From Penium margaritaceum (lineage: Eukaryota; Streptophyta; Zygnematophyceae; Desmidiales; Peniaceae): a DNA stretch of 38,459 nt. Below the pieces are notes generated by a model. It saw only the letters and a program-made list of their open reading frames with translations, ran no database searches and was not told the DNA's origin. Made by a program: the position numbers and the translations under genes. The stretch lies in NCBI GenBank assembly GCA_023375785.1, contig SZWC01004724.1:126093-164551 (forward strand), in the 5' to 3' direction. The first letter of the stretch is position 1, and each line of letters opens with the position of its first letter. Below are positions 23,987 through 33,900 of this stretch, one piece after another.

Positions 23987-25008
23987 NNNNNNNNNNNNNN
24001 NNNNNNNNNNNNNNNNNNNNNNNNNNNNNNNNNNNNNNNNNNNNNNNNNNNNNNNNNNNNNNNNNNNNNNNNNNNNNNNNNNNNNNNNNNNNNNNNNNNN
24101 NNNNNNNNNNNNNNNNNNNNNNNNNNNNNNNNNNNNNNNNNNNNNNNNNNNNNNNNNNNNNNNNNNNNNNNNNNNNNNNNNNNNNNNNNNNNNNNNNNNN
24201 NNNNNNNNNNNNNNNNNNNNNNNNNNNNNNNNNNNNNNNNNNNNNNNNNNNNNNNNNNNNNNNNNNNNNNNNNNNNNNNNNNNNNNNNNNNNNNNNNNNN
24301 NNNNNNNNNNNNNNNNNNNNNNNNNNNNNNNNNNNNNNNNNNNNNNNNNNNNNNNNNNNNNNNNNNNNNNNNNNNNNNNNNNNNNNNNNNNNNNNNNNNN
24401 NNNNNNNNNNNNNNNNNNNNNNNNNNNNNNNNNNNNNNNNNNNNNNNNNNNNNNNNNNNNNNNNCGCGCTTGATGGCAATTCCAAGATAGAAGTCAAGAG
24501 GACCCATGTCCTTCATCTCGAATCTGCTACTCAGCTGCCCCTTGAGATCGTCTAGCAGCTGCGTTGAAGAGGAGCATAGAATCAGGTCATCAACGTACAA
24601 GGCGACCAACATTGTCCCTTTGTCACTCTCATGCACGTACATGCTGGGATCATTGTCGCAGTGCATGAAGGACTCCTTGGCCATGAACGTGTCCATCTCC
24701 TGGTACCAAAGTCTTGGCGCTTGTTTTAGCCCATAGAGTGCCTTCACCAATCTGCACACCTTGCCCTCAGGAGCATCAACCCCCTCCGGAACCTCCATCA
24801 ATACCTCCTTGTCAAGTTTGCCGTAAAGGAAGGCTGTCTTGACATCCATCTGGTGGACCTCCATGTTCTCGGCAGCAGCAATGGCGAGCATTGACCGGAT
24901 GGAGGCAAACGTCACAACTGGAGCAAAGGTCTCATCGTAATCTGCGCCAGGCCGTTGGGAGAACCCCTTTGCTACCACCCGTGCCTTGTACTTGTCTATC
25001 TTGCCATC
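23443..25008. other. 544-bp duplication around a 478-N gap (probable unmerged contig overlap)
   Basis: 23443-23986 and 24465-25008 are the same sequence at an offset of 1022 bp, with one difference seen (23918 C, 24940 A). The N run at 23987-24464 lies exactly between them: the left copy stops at the gap and the right copy starts at the gap. A real tandem duplication inside RT would not be expected to have both ends coincide with gap edges. The simplest reading is two contigs whose ends overlap, scaffolded with an estimated gap instead of being merged. The gap and one copy would then not exist in the genome. Confidence 0.85.
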
Positions 25009-26817
25009 CTGTTTCCTTTTTACTTTCAGCACCCACTTGGACACCACAACGTGAGCCCCGGCAGGTCTGTCCACCAGCACCCATGTCCCACTCTCTTCAA
25101 TGGAGCTGAGTTCACTGCGAATTGCTTTGTCCCACTCTGCTTTATCAGGCCCAGTGAGTGCCTCTGCGACAGACGTTGGCTCCTCTTGACCCAAGAATGA
25201 ATAGTTGAATCCTATCCATTCACCCCTATCTGCGTCGTAATGCTGCTGAGGTACTTTGAGGCGTGAACTGCTCCTTGAACCTGCTGGCTGGTGCTGTTGA
25301 TGCAGAGGTTGGAGGTCTGATTCGTCGTTGATGATGGGAGGGGCATCCTCCTCATGTTCCGGAGGATCGGATACGTCGGAATTAGAGTCTGACTCCTGCG
25401 AGTCATCTTCATGAGCTCCTCTTCCTGTTGCAGCACCTATCCCATGCCATTGTGCTGGTGCTTCGTCTCCCTCTTCAAGGAGAGTGAGCCACTCTCCGTG
25501 TTTTGGAGCGTTCTCGAGTTCGAGATGCTCTCCCTTACTCACAGAGCTTTCGTGGAAATCCACGTCTTTGCTGCGGATGACCTTCTTGGCTCCTTGGTCC
25601 CACAGTCGATAAGCTTTGTGGGCGGTGTCATAGCCGATGAAAATGCACTTTCGTGCTCTTGCATCGAGCTTTCCAGGGCCCTCACCGGCCTGGACCTTGG
25701 CAAACCCGGTGCAACCAAACACCTTGAGATGGGAGGCGTCCGGCTTCTTGCCTGACCATGCTTCTTGAGGCGTCTTCAGCTGCTGTGTCTGCTTCTTCTT
25801 GCCTCTCCTTCGCAGAGCTGCTGCAGGTGTGAGGTTCACAAGGTAGGTAGCCGTACGTGCTGCTTCAGCCCAGAACCTAGGAGGAAGCTTGGCGTCAAAG
25901 AGCATGCACCTAGTCATGCCTAGGAGCGTCTGGTTCATCCTCTCTGCTACGCCGTTGCTTTGAGGTGAGTAGGGCGTAGTTTTCTGGTGTTCAATGCCCT
26001 GTGTCTTGAGCCACTCCCTGCAAGCTTCATACTCTCCCCCGTTGTCCGTCCTGAATGCCTTCACCTTCTTTCCACTCTGTCGCTCAACCATAGCGACAAA
26101 GGCCTGCAGATTCTCCTTCACCTCACTTTTCTTTTTGAGAAAGTATATCCAGACTTTGCGGCTGTTGTCGTCGATGCATGTGAGGAAATATCTGCTGCCT
26201 CCATTTGACGGTATGCGAAAGGGACCACATACGTCAGAGTGGACAAGATCAAGAGGTGCAAGAGCGCGCGTGCCATTGCGCTTGAACGGTTTCCTTTTCG
26301 CCTTGCCTTGAAGACATGGCTCACACATGATCTCTGCTCCCACCACCTCATCACCTAGCTCCATCCCACGCACTAGCTCCTGCTTTCCCATGAGCTCCAA
26401 TGTGCGATGAGCCACGTGCCCAAAGCGCCTGTGCCATAGGTTCTTGGAGGATGTGCACAGGCTAGAATGAGCAGCCCCAGTGGCTGCATTTTCTTGTGGT
26501 TTTGTTGCCAAATCATCTGTTGCCACTGCTTCCGCTGCTCCAACATGTCCTTCCTCATCTGATTCTGCATCGCTGCTCTCCTCATCATCACTCTCCACCA
26601 AAGATTCAGCCGTTGGAGTTGTCGTCTTGGTCTGCAAGACGTAGAGTCCATCGACACGAGGAACCTGTGCGACAACCTTCTTGGCAGAGTAGGAGATGTT
26701 GATGTCCTTGGTAGGAACTATCACCGCTTCCTTCTCTGTAAAGACCACTGTCATGCCATGGTCAGTTATTTTAGAGACGGAGAGCAGGTTGGCTGTGAAG
26801 GAGGGCAAGTAGACCAC
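24465..26817 (-). CDS. Copia Pol: protease C-terminal remnant, integrase, first part of RT
   Basis: Open minus-strand frame between two N runs; both ends are truncated by gaps. It opens with YLPSFTANLLSVSKI, the conserved end of the copia protease region; the active-site D-S/T-G lies upstream and is missing. Next is an acidic linker (about 26494-26607). The integrase zinc module is LWHRRFGHV plus CEPC, spaced H-x4-H-x30-C-x2-C, the usual HHCC pattern. The integrase core has LVHSD, FRTDNGGEY and SPQSNGVAER, giving a D, D, E triad with 33 residues between the second D and the E. A second acidic linker (about 25312-25425) leads to RT with SKWVLKVKRKQDGKIDKYKA, QMDVKTAFLYG and YVDD. Integrase inserts the element's cDNA and RT makes it. 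No internal stop is seen. The last 544 bp are repeated at 23443-23986. Confidence 0.93.
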
Positions 26818-26821
26818 NNNN
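26818..26821. other. 4-N run marking lost gag/protease sequence
   Basis: Four N separate Gag residue 72 (…ALAILVSS) from the end of the protease domain. In copia elements some 200-300 residues lie between these points, including the CCHC nucleocapsid knuckle and the protease active site. None is present. The N run is either an unsized gap placeholder or sits at a true internal deletion. Confidence 0.85.
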
Positions 26822-27039
26822 ATGGAGGACACAAGAATGGCGAGAGCCTTCTTGTTGAGCTTGACCCATGCCACAAGGTCAGCACCCTCCTCCTTTGGTG
26901 CTGGGATAGTTCCGTCAAAGTATCCTAGCAAATCTCTGTCATCCATGATGATCTCAAACTGCCACTTCCAGAGTGCAAACCCCTCTCCATCAAATTTGAG
27001 GATGGGCGAATGATTCCCTGGTTCCCCTGTCCCTGCCAT
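26822..27039 (-). CDS. Copia Gag N-terminal fragment
   Basis: Start of Gag-Pol, about 72 residues, beginning at a true ATG (27039) 36 bp after the 5' LTR. The sequence KFDGEGFALWKWQFEIIMDD followed by LLGYFDGTIPAP matches the conserved start of copia Gag: a small-residue/aromatic core, W at a fixed place, then a DGT/P loop (the DUF4219/UBN2-type region). Gag forms the virus-like particle that packages element RNA. The fragment breaks off at the N run at 26818-26821, so the capsid remainder and zinc knuckle are absent. Whether the frame really continues into the downstream Pol fragment cannot be told, because the length of the missing part is unknown. Confidence 0.85.
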
Positions 27040-27075
27040 CCCTACAACTACAACTGCTACAGCTGCTGCACCTGT
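27040..27075 (-). other. 36-bp leader between 5' LTR and gag; primer site not recognised
   Basis: Directly after the LTR end (…TCAACA) the minus strand reads ACAGGTGCAGCAGCTGTAG and continues to the ATG. LTR elements normally carry a primer-binding site here, often starting TGG and matching a tRNA 3' end. I see no TGG start, and neither the initiator-Met 3'-end type (TGGTATCAGAGC) nor an evident half-tRNA type. Confidence 0.5.
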
Positions 27076-28020
27076 TGTTGATGCCGATGAACCTGTGTTT
27101 GAGGCCGTTGTAGGCTGTTGGTGAGAAGAGGAAACTGCTTCCCCTGTTCACGTTGGCTGTTGCAAGCAGATGTGGGCTGATGTAGGCTGATGTACGCTGA
27201 TGTCAGCTCCCAAGGTAGAAAGGTGCAGATGTGTTGCATTCCCCTCCTGCTGATGTTGCCCTGCAAACAGAGAATTTGGGTGAGAGCGAAGGCGCTCTCA
27301 CTGCTTGTGACCTTAGCGGTTGCGTGCGTGAAACTTCCCTAACCAGAGGAGTGGGCCCATAACCCTTTGTTAGCTACTGAGCTCACCACCTCCGGCAGAG
27401 AAGCCGCGAAACCGTTAAGCTCACAAAGGTTCTTACACCTTCTTCCTTTGCAGGTATGTGTCATGCACCCCAAACTTAATCAGGCATACACTTCACCTTC
27501 AAGAGTACTAACACCTTCGCATTACATCTCAAGAAGAGCTCAAGTCGTCAATACGCAAGAGAGCATCAAGCAAGGGTTGATTGATCAGCATGCAAGACAA
27601 GTCCTTCTATAACTGTCTGTCCAGTCCTTGAACTCAAAAGCACATCCCTGGGAAGTGGCCTGAACCAGCCACGTCACCAATAGACTTGCACTGTGGGCTT
27701 GACACATAAGCATCCTAGTGTCAAGGTGACAGACCAACCATGTAGCGTCCAAGAAGCTACGGACTTTCTTTCTTGGAAGCTTCCACAGCAAACAAGATAT
27801 GCATGGGGCCAGGATCGACCTCATGACCTCTCACTTGGCCAAATCAACAAAATGGCCAAGGTAACCACTCACCCACATGGTGTACTCACAGGTCATATCT
27901 CACAAGAGACAGAGCATAGTTGAGTCACACTACAACAGATCTAGGGGTCATACCTCCACAAGGGGCAGAGCATTCCTGATCCGTCCTACAACACTGAACA
28001 AGGGGCATAAATATTCAACA
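27076..28020 (-). repeat. 5' LTR of the copia element (945 bp)
   Basis: Full-length partner of the LTR at 21603-22547, offset exactly 5473 bp, no indels, 16 substitutions by hand count (about 1.7 percent; 7 transitions, 9 transversions). It starts TGTTGAATATT at 28020 in element orientation and ends at 27076. It carries the same three 10-bp repeats (27174-27203, here with two changes) and the hairpins at 27280-27301 and 27369-27386. The satellite resumes at 28021 with TTTCTGACCAC. Confidence 0.95.
27603..27612 (-). promoter_or_regulatory. Altered TATA box in 5' LTR
   Basis: The minus strand reads TTATAGAAGG where the other LTR has CTATAAAAGG. Two substitutions, one inside the core TATAAAA, would probably weaken TBP binding at the promoter that should drive the element's own RNA. 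Confidence 0.5.
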
Positions 28021-28331
28021 TTTCTGACCACTGTGTTTCTGACTAGTGTGTTTCTGACCAGTGTGTTTCTGACAAGTCTGTTTCTGACCACTGTGTTTCT
28101 GACCACTATGTTTCTGACCAGTGTGTTTCTGACCACTCTGTTTCTGACCACTGTGTTTCTGACCATTGTATTTCTGACCACTGTGTTTCTGACCAGTGTG
28201 TTTCTAACCAGTGTGTTTCTGACCACTGTGTTTCTGACAACTGTGTTTCTGACTAGTGTTTTTCTGACCACTGTGTTTCTGACCACTGTGTTTCTGACCA
28301 GTCTGTTTCTGATCAGTGTGTTTCTAACCAG

Positions 28332-28470
28332 TGTGTTTCTGACCACTGTGTTTCTGAACACTGTGTTTCGGACCACTGTTTTTCTGACCACTGTGTTTCT
28401 GACCACTGTGTTTCTGAACACTGTGTTTCGGACCACTGTTTTTCTGACCACTGTGTTTCTGACCACTGTG
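28332..28470. repeat. 60-bp tandem duplication (4 units)
   Basis: The series CTGAACACTG, TTTCGGACC and TTTTTCTGACC occurs twice with a 60-bp lag. The homologous left flank (about 20500-20540) has it once, so this copy arose after the two flanks separated. Confidence 0.88.
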
Positions 28471-28785
28471 CTTCTGTCCACTGTGTTTCTGACCACTGTG
28501 TTCCTGACCACTGTGTTTCTGACCACTGTGTTTCTGGCCACTGTGTTTCTGACCACTGTCTTTCTGACAACTGTGTTTCTGACCACTGTCTTTCTGACCA
28601 ATGTGTTTATGACCACTGTGTTTCTGACCAGTGTGTTTCCGACCAATGTGATTATGACCACTGTGTTTCTGACCAGTGTGTTTCTGACCTTTGTGTTTTT
28701 TACCAGTGTGTTTCCGACCACTTTGTTTCAGACCAATGTGTTTCTGACCTGTGTTTTTCTGACCAGTGTCTTTCTGATCACTGTG

Positions 28786-28998
28786 TTTCTGACCAGTGTG
28801 TTTCTGACCACTGTGTTTTTGACCACTGTGTTTCTGACCACTGTGTTTCTGACCAGTGTGTATGTGACCAGTGTGTTTCTGACCACTGCGTTTCTGACCA
28901 GTGTGTTTCTGACCACTGTGTTTTTGACCACTGTGTTTCTGACCACTGTGTTTCTGACCAGTGTGTATGTGACCAGTGTGTTTCTGACCACTGCGTTT
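28786..28998. repeat. 105-bp tandem duplication (7 units)
   Basis: GTGTATGTGACCAG followed by CACTGCG occurs at about 28858 and again at 28963, lag 105 bp, with the match ending at 28895/29000. The left flank has the block once (about 20916). It is private to the right copy. Confidence 0.88.
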
Positions 28999-30870
28999 CT
29001 CACCAGTGTGTTTCTGACCACTGTGTTTCTGACCAGTGTGTTTCAGACCAGTCTGTTTCTGACCATTGTGTTTCTAACCACTGTGTTTCGGACCACTGTT
29101 TTTTCTGACTACTGTGTTTCTGACCAGTGCGCTTCTGCCCACTGTGTTTCTGATCAGTGTGTTTCTGACAAGTGTCTTTCTAACCACTGTGTTTCTGACC
29201 ACTGTGTTTCTGACCACTGTGTTTCTGACCAGTGTCTTTCTGACCACTTTGTTTCTGACCAGTGTGTTTCTGACCACTGCGTCTCTGACCACTGTGTTTC
29301 TGACAACTGTGTTTCTGACCACTGTTGTTCTGACCACTGTGTTTCTGACCACTGTGTTTCTGACCACTGTTTTTCTGAACACTCTGTTTCTGATCACTCT
29401 GTTCCTGACCAGTGTGTTTATGAACAGTGTGTATCTGACAACTTTGTTTCTGACCTGTGTGTTTCTGACCACTGTGTTTCTCACCACTGTGTTTTTTACC
29501 ACTGTGTTTCTGACCACTGTGTTTCTAACCACTGTGTTTCTGACCATTGTGTTTCTGACCATTGTGTTTCTGACCAGTGTGTTTCTGACCAGTGTGTTTC
29601 TGACCACTGTGTTTCTGACCATTGTGATTCTGACCACTGTGTTTCTCACCACTGTGTTTCTGACCAGTGTGATTCTGAACATTGTGTTTCTGACCAGTGT
29701 GTTTCTGACTACTGTGTTTCTGACAAGTGTGTTTCCGACCGCTGTGTTTCTGACCACTGTGTTTCTGACCACTGTGTTTCTGACCAGTGTGTTTCTGACC
29801 AATGTGTTTCTGACCACTGTGTTTCTGACCAGCGTGTTTCTGACTAGTGTCTTTCTGACCAGTGTCTTTCTGACCATTGTGGTTTTGACCAGTGTGTTTC
29901 TGACCACTGTGTGTCTGACCAGTGTGTTTCTAACCACTGTTTTTCTGACCACTCTGTTTCTGACCAGTGTGTTTCTAACCAGTGAGATTCTGACCACTGT
30001 GTTTCTGACCACTCTGTTTTTTACCACTGTGTTTTTGTGACCACTGTGTTTCTTACCACTGTGTTTCTGAACACTGTGTTTATGACCACTGTGTTTCATA
30101 CCACGATGTTTACGACAAGTGTGTTTCTGACCAGTGTGTATCTGACCACTGTGTTTCTGACCAATGTGTTTCTGATTGCTGTGTTTCTGACCACTGTGTT
30201 TCTGACCACTGTGTTTCTGACCACTCTGTTTCTCACCAGTGTGTTTCTGACCAGTGTGTTTCTGACCAGTATGTTTCTGACCCGTGTGTTTCTGACCAGT
30301 CTGTTTCTGACCAGTGTGTTTCTGACCAGTGTGTTTCTGACCAGTGTGTTTCTGACCAGTGTGTTTCTGACCAGTGTAATTCTGACCACTGTTTTTCTGA
30401 CCACTGTGTTTCTGACCACTGTGTTTCTGACCACTATGTTTCTGACCACTGTGTTTCTGACCACTGTGTTTCTGACCACTGTGTTTCGTACAAGTGTGTT
30501 TCTGACCAGTGTGTTTCTGACCAGTGTGTTTCTGACCACTGTGTTTCTGACCACTGTGTTTCTGACCACTGTGTTTCTAACCAGTGTGTTTCTGAACACT
30601 GTGTTTCTGATCAGTGTGTTTCCGACCACTATGTTTCTGCCCTGTGTGTTTCTGACCACTGCGTTTCTGACCACTGTGTTTCTGACCAGTGTTTCTGACC
30701 AATGTGTTTCTGACCCCTGTGTTTCCGACCACTGTGTTTCTGTCCACAGTGTTTTTGACCACTATGTTTCTGACCACTGTGTTTCTGACCACTGTGTTCC
30801 TGACTTGTGTGTTTCTAACAAGTGTGTTTCTGACCGTGGTGTTTCTGACCACTGTGTTTCTGACCTGTGT

Positions 30871-31695
30871 GTTTCTGACCAGTGTGTTCTGACGACTGTG
30901 TTTCTGACCAGTGAGTTTCTGACCACTGTGTTTCCGACCAGTGTGATTCTGACCAGAGTGTTTCTAACCAGTGTGTTTCCCGACCACTGTGTTTCTGACC
31001 ACTGTGTTTCTGACCAGTGTGTTTCTGACCACTGTGTTTCTGACCATTGTGTTTCTGACCAGTGTGTTTCTGACCAGTGTGTTTCTGACCAGTCTGTTTC
31101 TGACCAGTGTGTTTCTGACCACTGTGTTTCTGACCATTGTGTTTCTGACCAGTGTGTTTCTGACCAGTGTGTTTCTGACCAGTCTGTTTCTGACCAGTGT
31201 GTTTCTGACCAGTGTGTTTCTGACCACTGTGTTTCGGACCACTGTGTTTCTGATCACTATGTTTCTGACCACTGTGTTTCTGACAACAGTGTTTCTAACA
31301 ACTATGTTTCGGACCACTGTGTTTCGGACCACTGTGTTTCGGACCACTTTTTTCTGACCACTGTGTTTCTGACCACCGTGTTTCTGACCAGTGTGTTTCT
31401 GACCAGTGTGTTTCTGACAAGTGTGTTTCTGACCACTGTGTTTCTGACCACAGTGTTTCTGACCACTGTGTTTCTGACCACTGTGTTTCTGACCACTGTG
31501 TTTCTGCCCTATGTGTTTTTGACCAGTGTGTTTCTGACCACTGTGTTTATGACCTTAGTGTTTCTTACCACTGTGTTTCTGACCAGTGGGTTTCTAAACA
31601 GTGTGTTTCTGACCAATGTGTTTCTGACCTCTATTTTTCTTACCAGTGTGTTTCTGACCAATGTGTTTCTGACCACTGTGTTGGTGACCACTGTG
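30871..31695. repeat. Diverged satellite with higher-order block C, copy 1
   Basis: From 30871 to about 31235 the order of variants (TGTGTTCTGACGAC, GTGAGTTTC, TTTCCGACCAG, GACCAGAGTG, TTTCTAACCAG, an indel-bearing TTTCC-CGACC, AGTCTG, TTTCGG) matches 34501-34755, offset 3630 bp. This copy has an extra 90-bp duplication (about 31029-31210). It holds only one plus three TTTCGG units (31229; 31309-31345), where the partner leads into 53 of them. The rest, 31350-31695, is ordinary diverged satellite. Confidence 0.82.
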
Positions 31696-32205
31696 TTTCT
31701 GACCACTGTGTTTCCGACCAGTGCGTTTCTGACCAGAGTCTTTCTAACCAGCGTGTTTCCTGACCACTGTGTTTCTGACCACTGTGTTTCTGACCACTCT
31801 GTTTCTGACCACTGTGTTTCTGACTAGTGTTTTTCTGACCAGTGTGTTTCTGACCACTGGGTTTCTGACCATTGTGTTTCTGACCAGTGTGTTTCTGACC
31901 AATGTGTTTCTGACCATTGTGTTTCTAACAGCTGTGTTTCGGACCACTGTATATCTTACCACTGTATTTCTGACCACTGTGCTTCTGACCACTGTGTTTC
32001 TGACCATTGTGTTCCTGACCCCTGTGTTTCTGACACTATGTTTCTGACCACTGTGTTTCTGACCACTGAGTTTCTGACCACTGTGTTTCTGACGAGTGTG
32101 TTTCTGACCACTATGTTTCTGACCACTGTGTTTCTGACCCCTGTGTTCCTGACCTGTGTGTTTCTAACCAGTGTGTTTCTGCCCAGTGTGTTTCTGACCA
32201 CTGTG
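31696..32205. repeat. Higher-order block B, copy 1
   Basis: Matches 33901 to about 34460. Shared rare features in order: TTTCCGACCAGTGCG, AACCAGCGTGTTTCCTGACC, GACTAGTGTTTTTC, CACTGGGTTTC, CACTGTATATCTTACC, GTTCCTGACCCCTG and the same deletion CTGACACTATG (32033 and 34329). It lies directly left of the 113-copy TTTCGG array, while its partner lies directly right of it. Confidence 0.85.
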
Positions 32206-33900
32206 TTTCGGACCACTGTGTTTCGGACCACTGTGTTTCGGACCACTGTGTTTCGGACCACTGTGTTTCGGACCACTGTGTTTCGGACCACTGTGTTTCG
32301 GACCACTGTGTTTCGGACCACTGTGTTTCGGACCACTGTGTTTCGGACCACTGTGTTTCGGACCACTGTGTTTCGGACCACTGTGTTTCGGACCACTGTG
32401 TTTCGGACCACTGTGTTTCGGACCACTGTGTTTCGGACCACTGTGTTTCGGACCACTGTGTTTCGGACCACTGTGTTTCGGACCACTGTGTTTCGGACCA
32501 CTGTGTTTCGGACCACTGTGTTTCGGACCACTGTGTTTCGGACCACTGTGTTTCGGACCACTGTGTTTCGGACCACTGTGTTTCGGACCACTGTGTTTCG
32601 GACCACTGTGTTTCGGACCACTGTGTTTCGGACCACTGTGTTTCGGACCACTGTGTTTCGGACCACTGTGTTTCGGACCACTGTGTTTCGGACCACTGTG
32701 TTTCGGACCACTGTGTTTCGGACCACTGTGTTTCGGACCACTGTGTTTCGGACCACTGTGTTTCGGACCACTGTGTTTCGGACCACTGTGTTTCGGACCA
32801 CTGTGTTTCGGACCACTGTGTTTCGGACCACTGTGTTTCGGACCACTGTGTTTCGGACCACTGTGTTTCGGACCACTGTGTTTCGGACCACTGTGTTTCG
32901 GACCACTGTGTTTCGGACCACTGTGTTTCGGACCACTGTGTTTCGGACCACTGTGTTTCGGACCACTGTGTTTCGGACCACTGTGTTTCGGACCACTGTG
33001 TTTCGGACCACTGTGTTTCGGACCACTGTGTTTCGGACCACTGTGTTTCGGACCACTGTGTTTCGGACCACTGTGTTTCGGACCACTGTGTTTCGGACCA
33101 CTGTGTTTCGGACCACTGTGTTTCGGACCACTGTGTTTCGGACCACTGTGTTTCGGACCACTGTGTTTCGGACCACTGTGTTTCGGACCACTGTGTTTCG
33201 GACCACTGTGTTTCGGACCACTGTGTTTCGGACCACTGTGTTTCGGACCACTGTGTTTCGGACCACTGTGTTTCGGACCACTGTGTTTCGGACCACTGTG
33301 TTTCGGACCACTGTGTTTCGGACCACTGTGTTTCGGACCACTGTGTTTCGGACCACTGTGTTTCGGACCACTGTGTTTCGGACCACTGTGTTTCGGACCA
33401 CTGTGTTTCGGACCACTGTGTTTCGGACCACTGTGTTTCGGACCACTGTGTTTCGGACCACTGTGTTTCGGACCACTGTGTTTCGGACCACTGTGTTTCG
33501 GACCACTGTGTTTCGGACCACTGTGTTTCGGACCACTGTGTTTCGGACCACTGTGTTTCGGACCACTGTGTTTCGGACCACTGTGTTTCGGACCACTGTG
33601 TTTCGGACCACTGTGTTTCGGACCACTGTGTTTCGGACCACTGTGTTTCGGACCACTGTGTTTCGGACCACTGTGTTTCGGACCACTGTGTTTCGGACCA
33701 CTGTGTTTCGGACCACTGTGTTTCGGACCACTGTGTTTCGGACCACTGTGTTTCGGACCACTGTGTTTCGGACCACTGTGTTTCGGACCACTGTGTTTCG
33801 GACCACTGTGTTTCGGACCACTGTGTTTCGGACCACTGTGTTTCGGACCACTGTGTTTCGGACCACTGTGTTTCGGACCACTGTGTTTCGGACCACTGTG
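32206..33900. repeat. Homogeneous 15-bp TTTCGG array, 113 copies
   Basis: The unit tttcggaccactgtg repeats 113 times (1695 bp) without visible change. It differs from the consensus by G for T, which creates one CpG per unit. Edges are sharp: the units before 32206 and after 33900 both have TTTCTG. It is flanked by the two copies of block B. Confidence 0.97.

Larger units (their letters stand above)
21603..28020 (-). mobile_element. Ty1/copia LTR retrotransposon, interrupted in assembly
   Basis: A minus-strand LTR retrotransposon inserted in the satellite. Both 945-bp LTRs begin TGTTGA and end TCAACA in element orientation. The internal region has a short leader, Gag-Pol, and a purine-rich tract next to the 3' LTR. 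The domain order, integrase before reverse transcriptase, and the motifs QMDVKTAFLYG, YVDD and YTDADW assign it to Ty1/copia (Pseudoviridae-type). Assembled length is 6418 bp, but this includes a 544-bp duplicated segment and a 478-N gap that are probably artefacts, and it lacks most of gag and the protease start at a 4-N run. No 5-bp target-site duplication is visible. Its pol frame has no stop outside the gaps, so it was recently functional or nearly so. Confidence 0.95.
28021..30870. repeat. Diverged 15-bp satellite, right flank of the retrotransposon
   Basis: Diverged units. The first 1.25 kb or so is a diverged copy of the left flank (about 20167-21360), with its own later duplications. 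Phase shifts occur near 29099 (a run of T before TCTGACTAC), 30015 (GTGTTTTTGTGACC) and 30691. The five near-consensus CAGTGTG units at 30309-30370 form a small uniform run. No gene seen. Confidence 0.93.

Noticed and set aside
23443..25008. A genuine tandem duplication of the RT domain.
   Set aside because: Both copies end exactly at the edges of an N gap and are nearly identical; an unmerged contig overlap is simpler.
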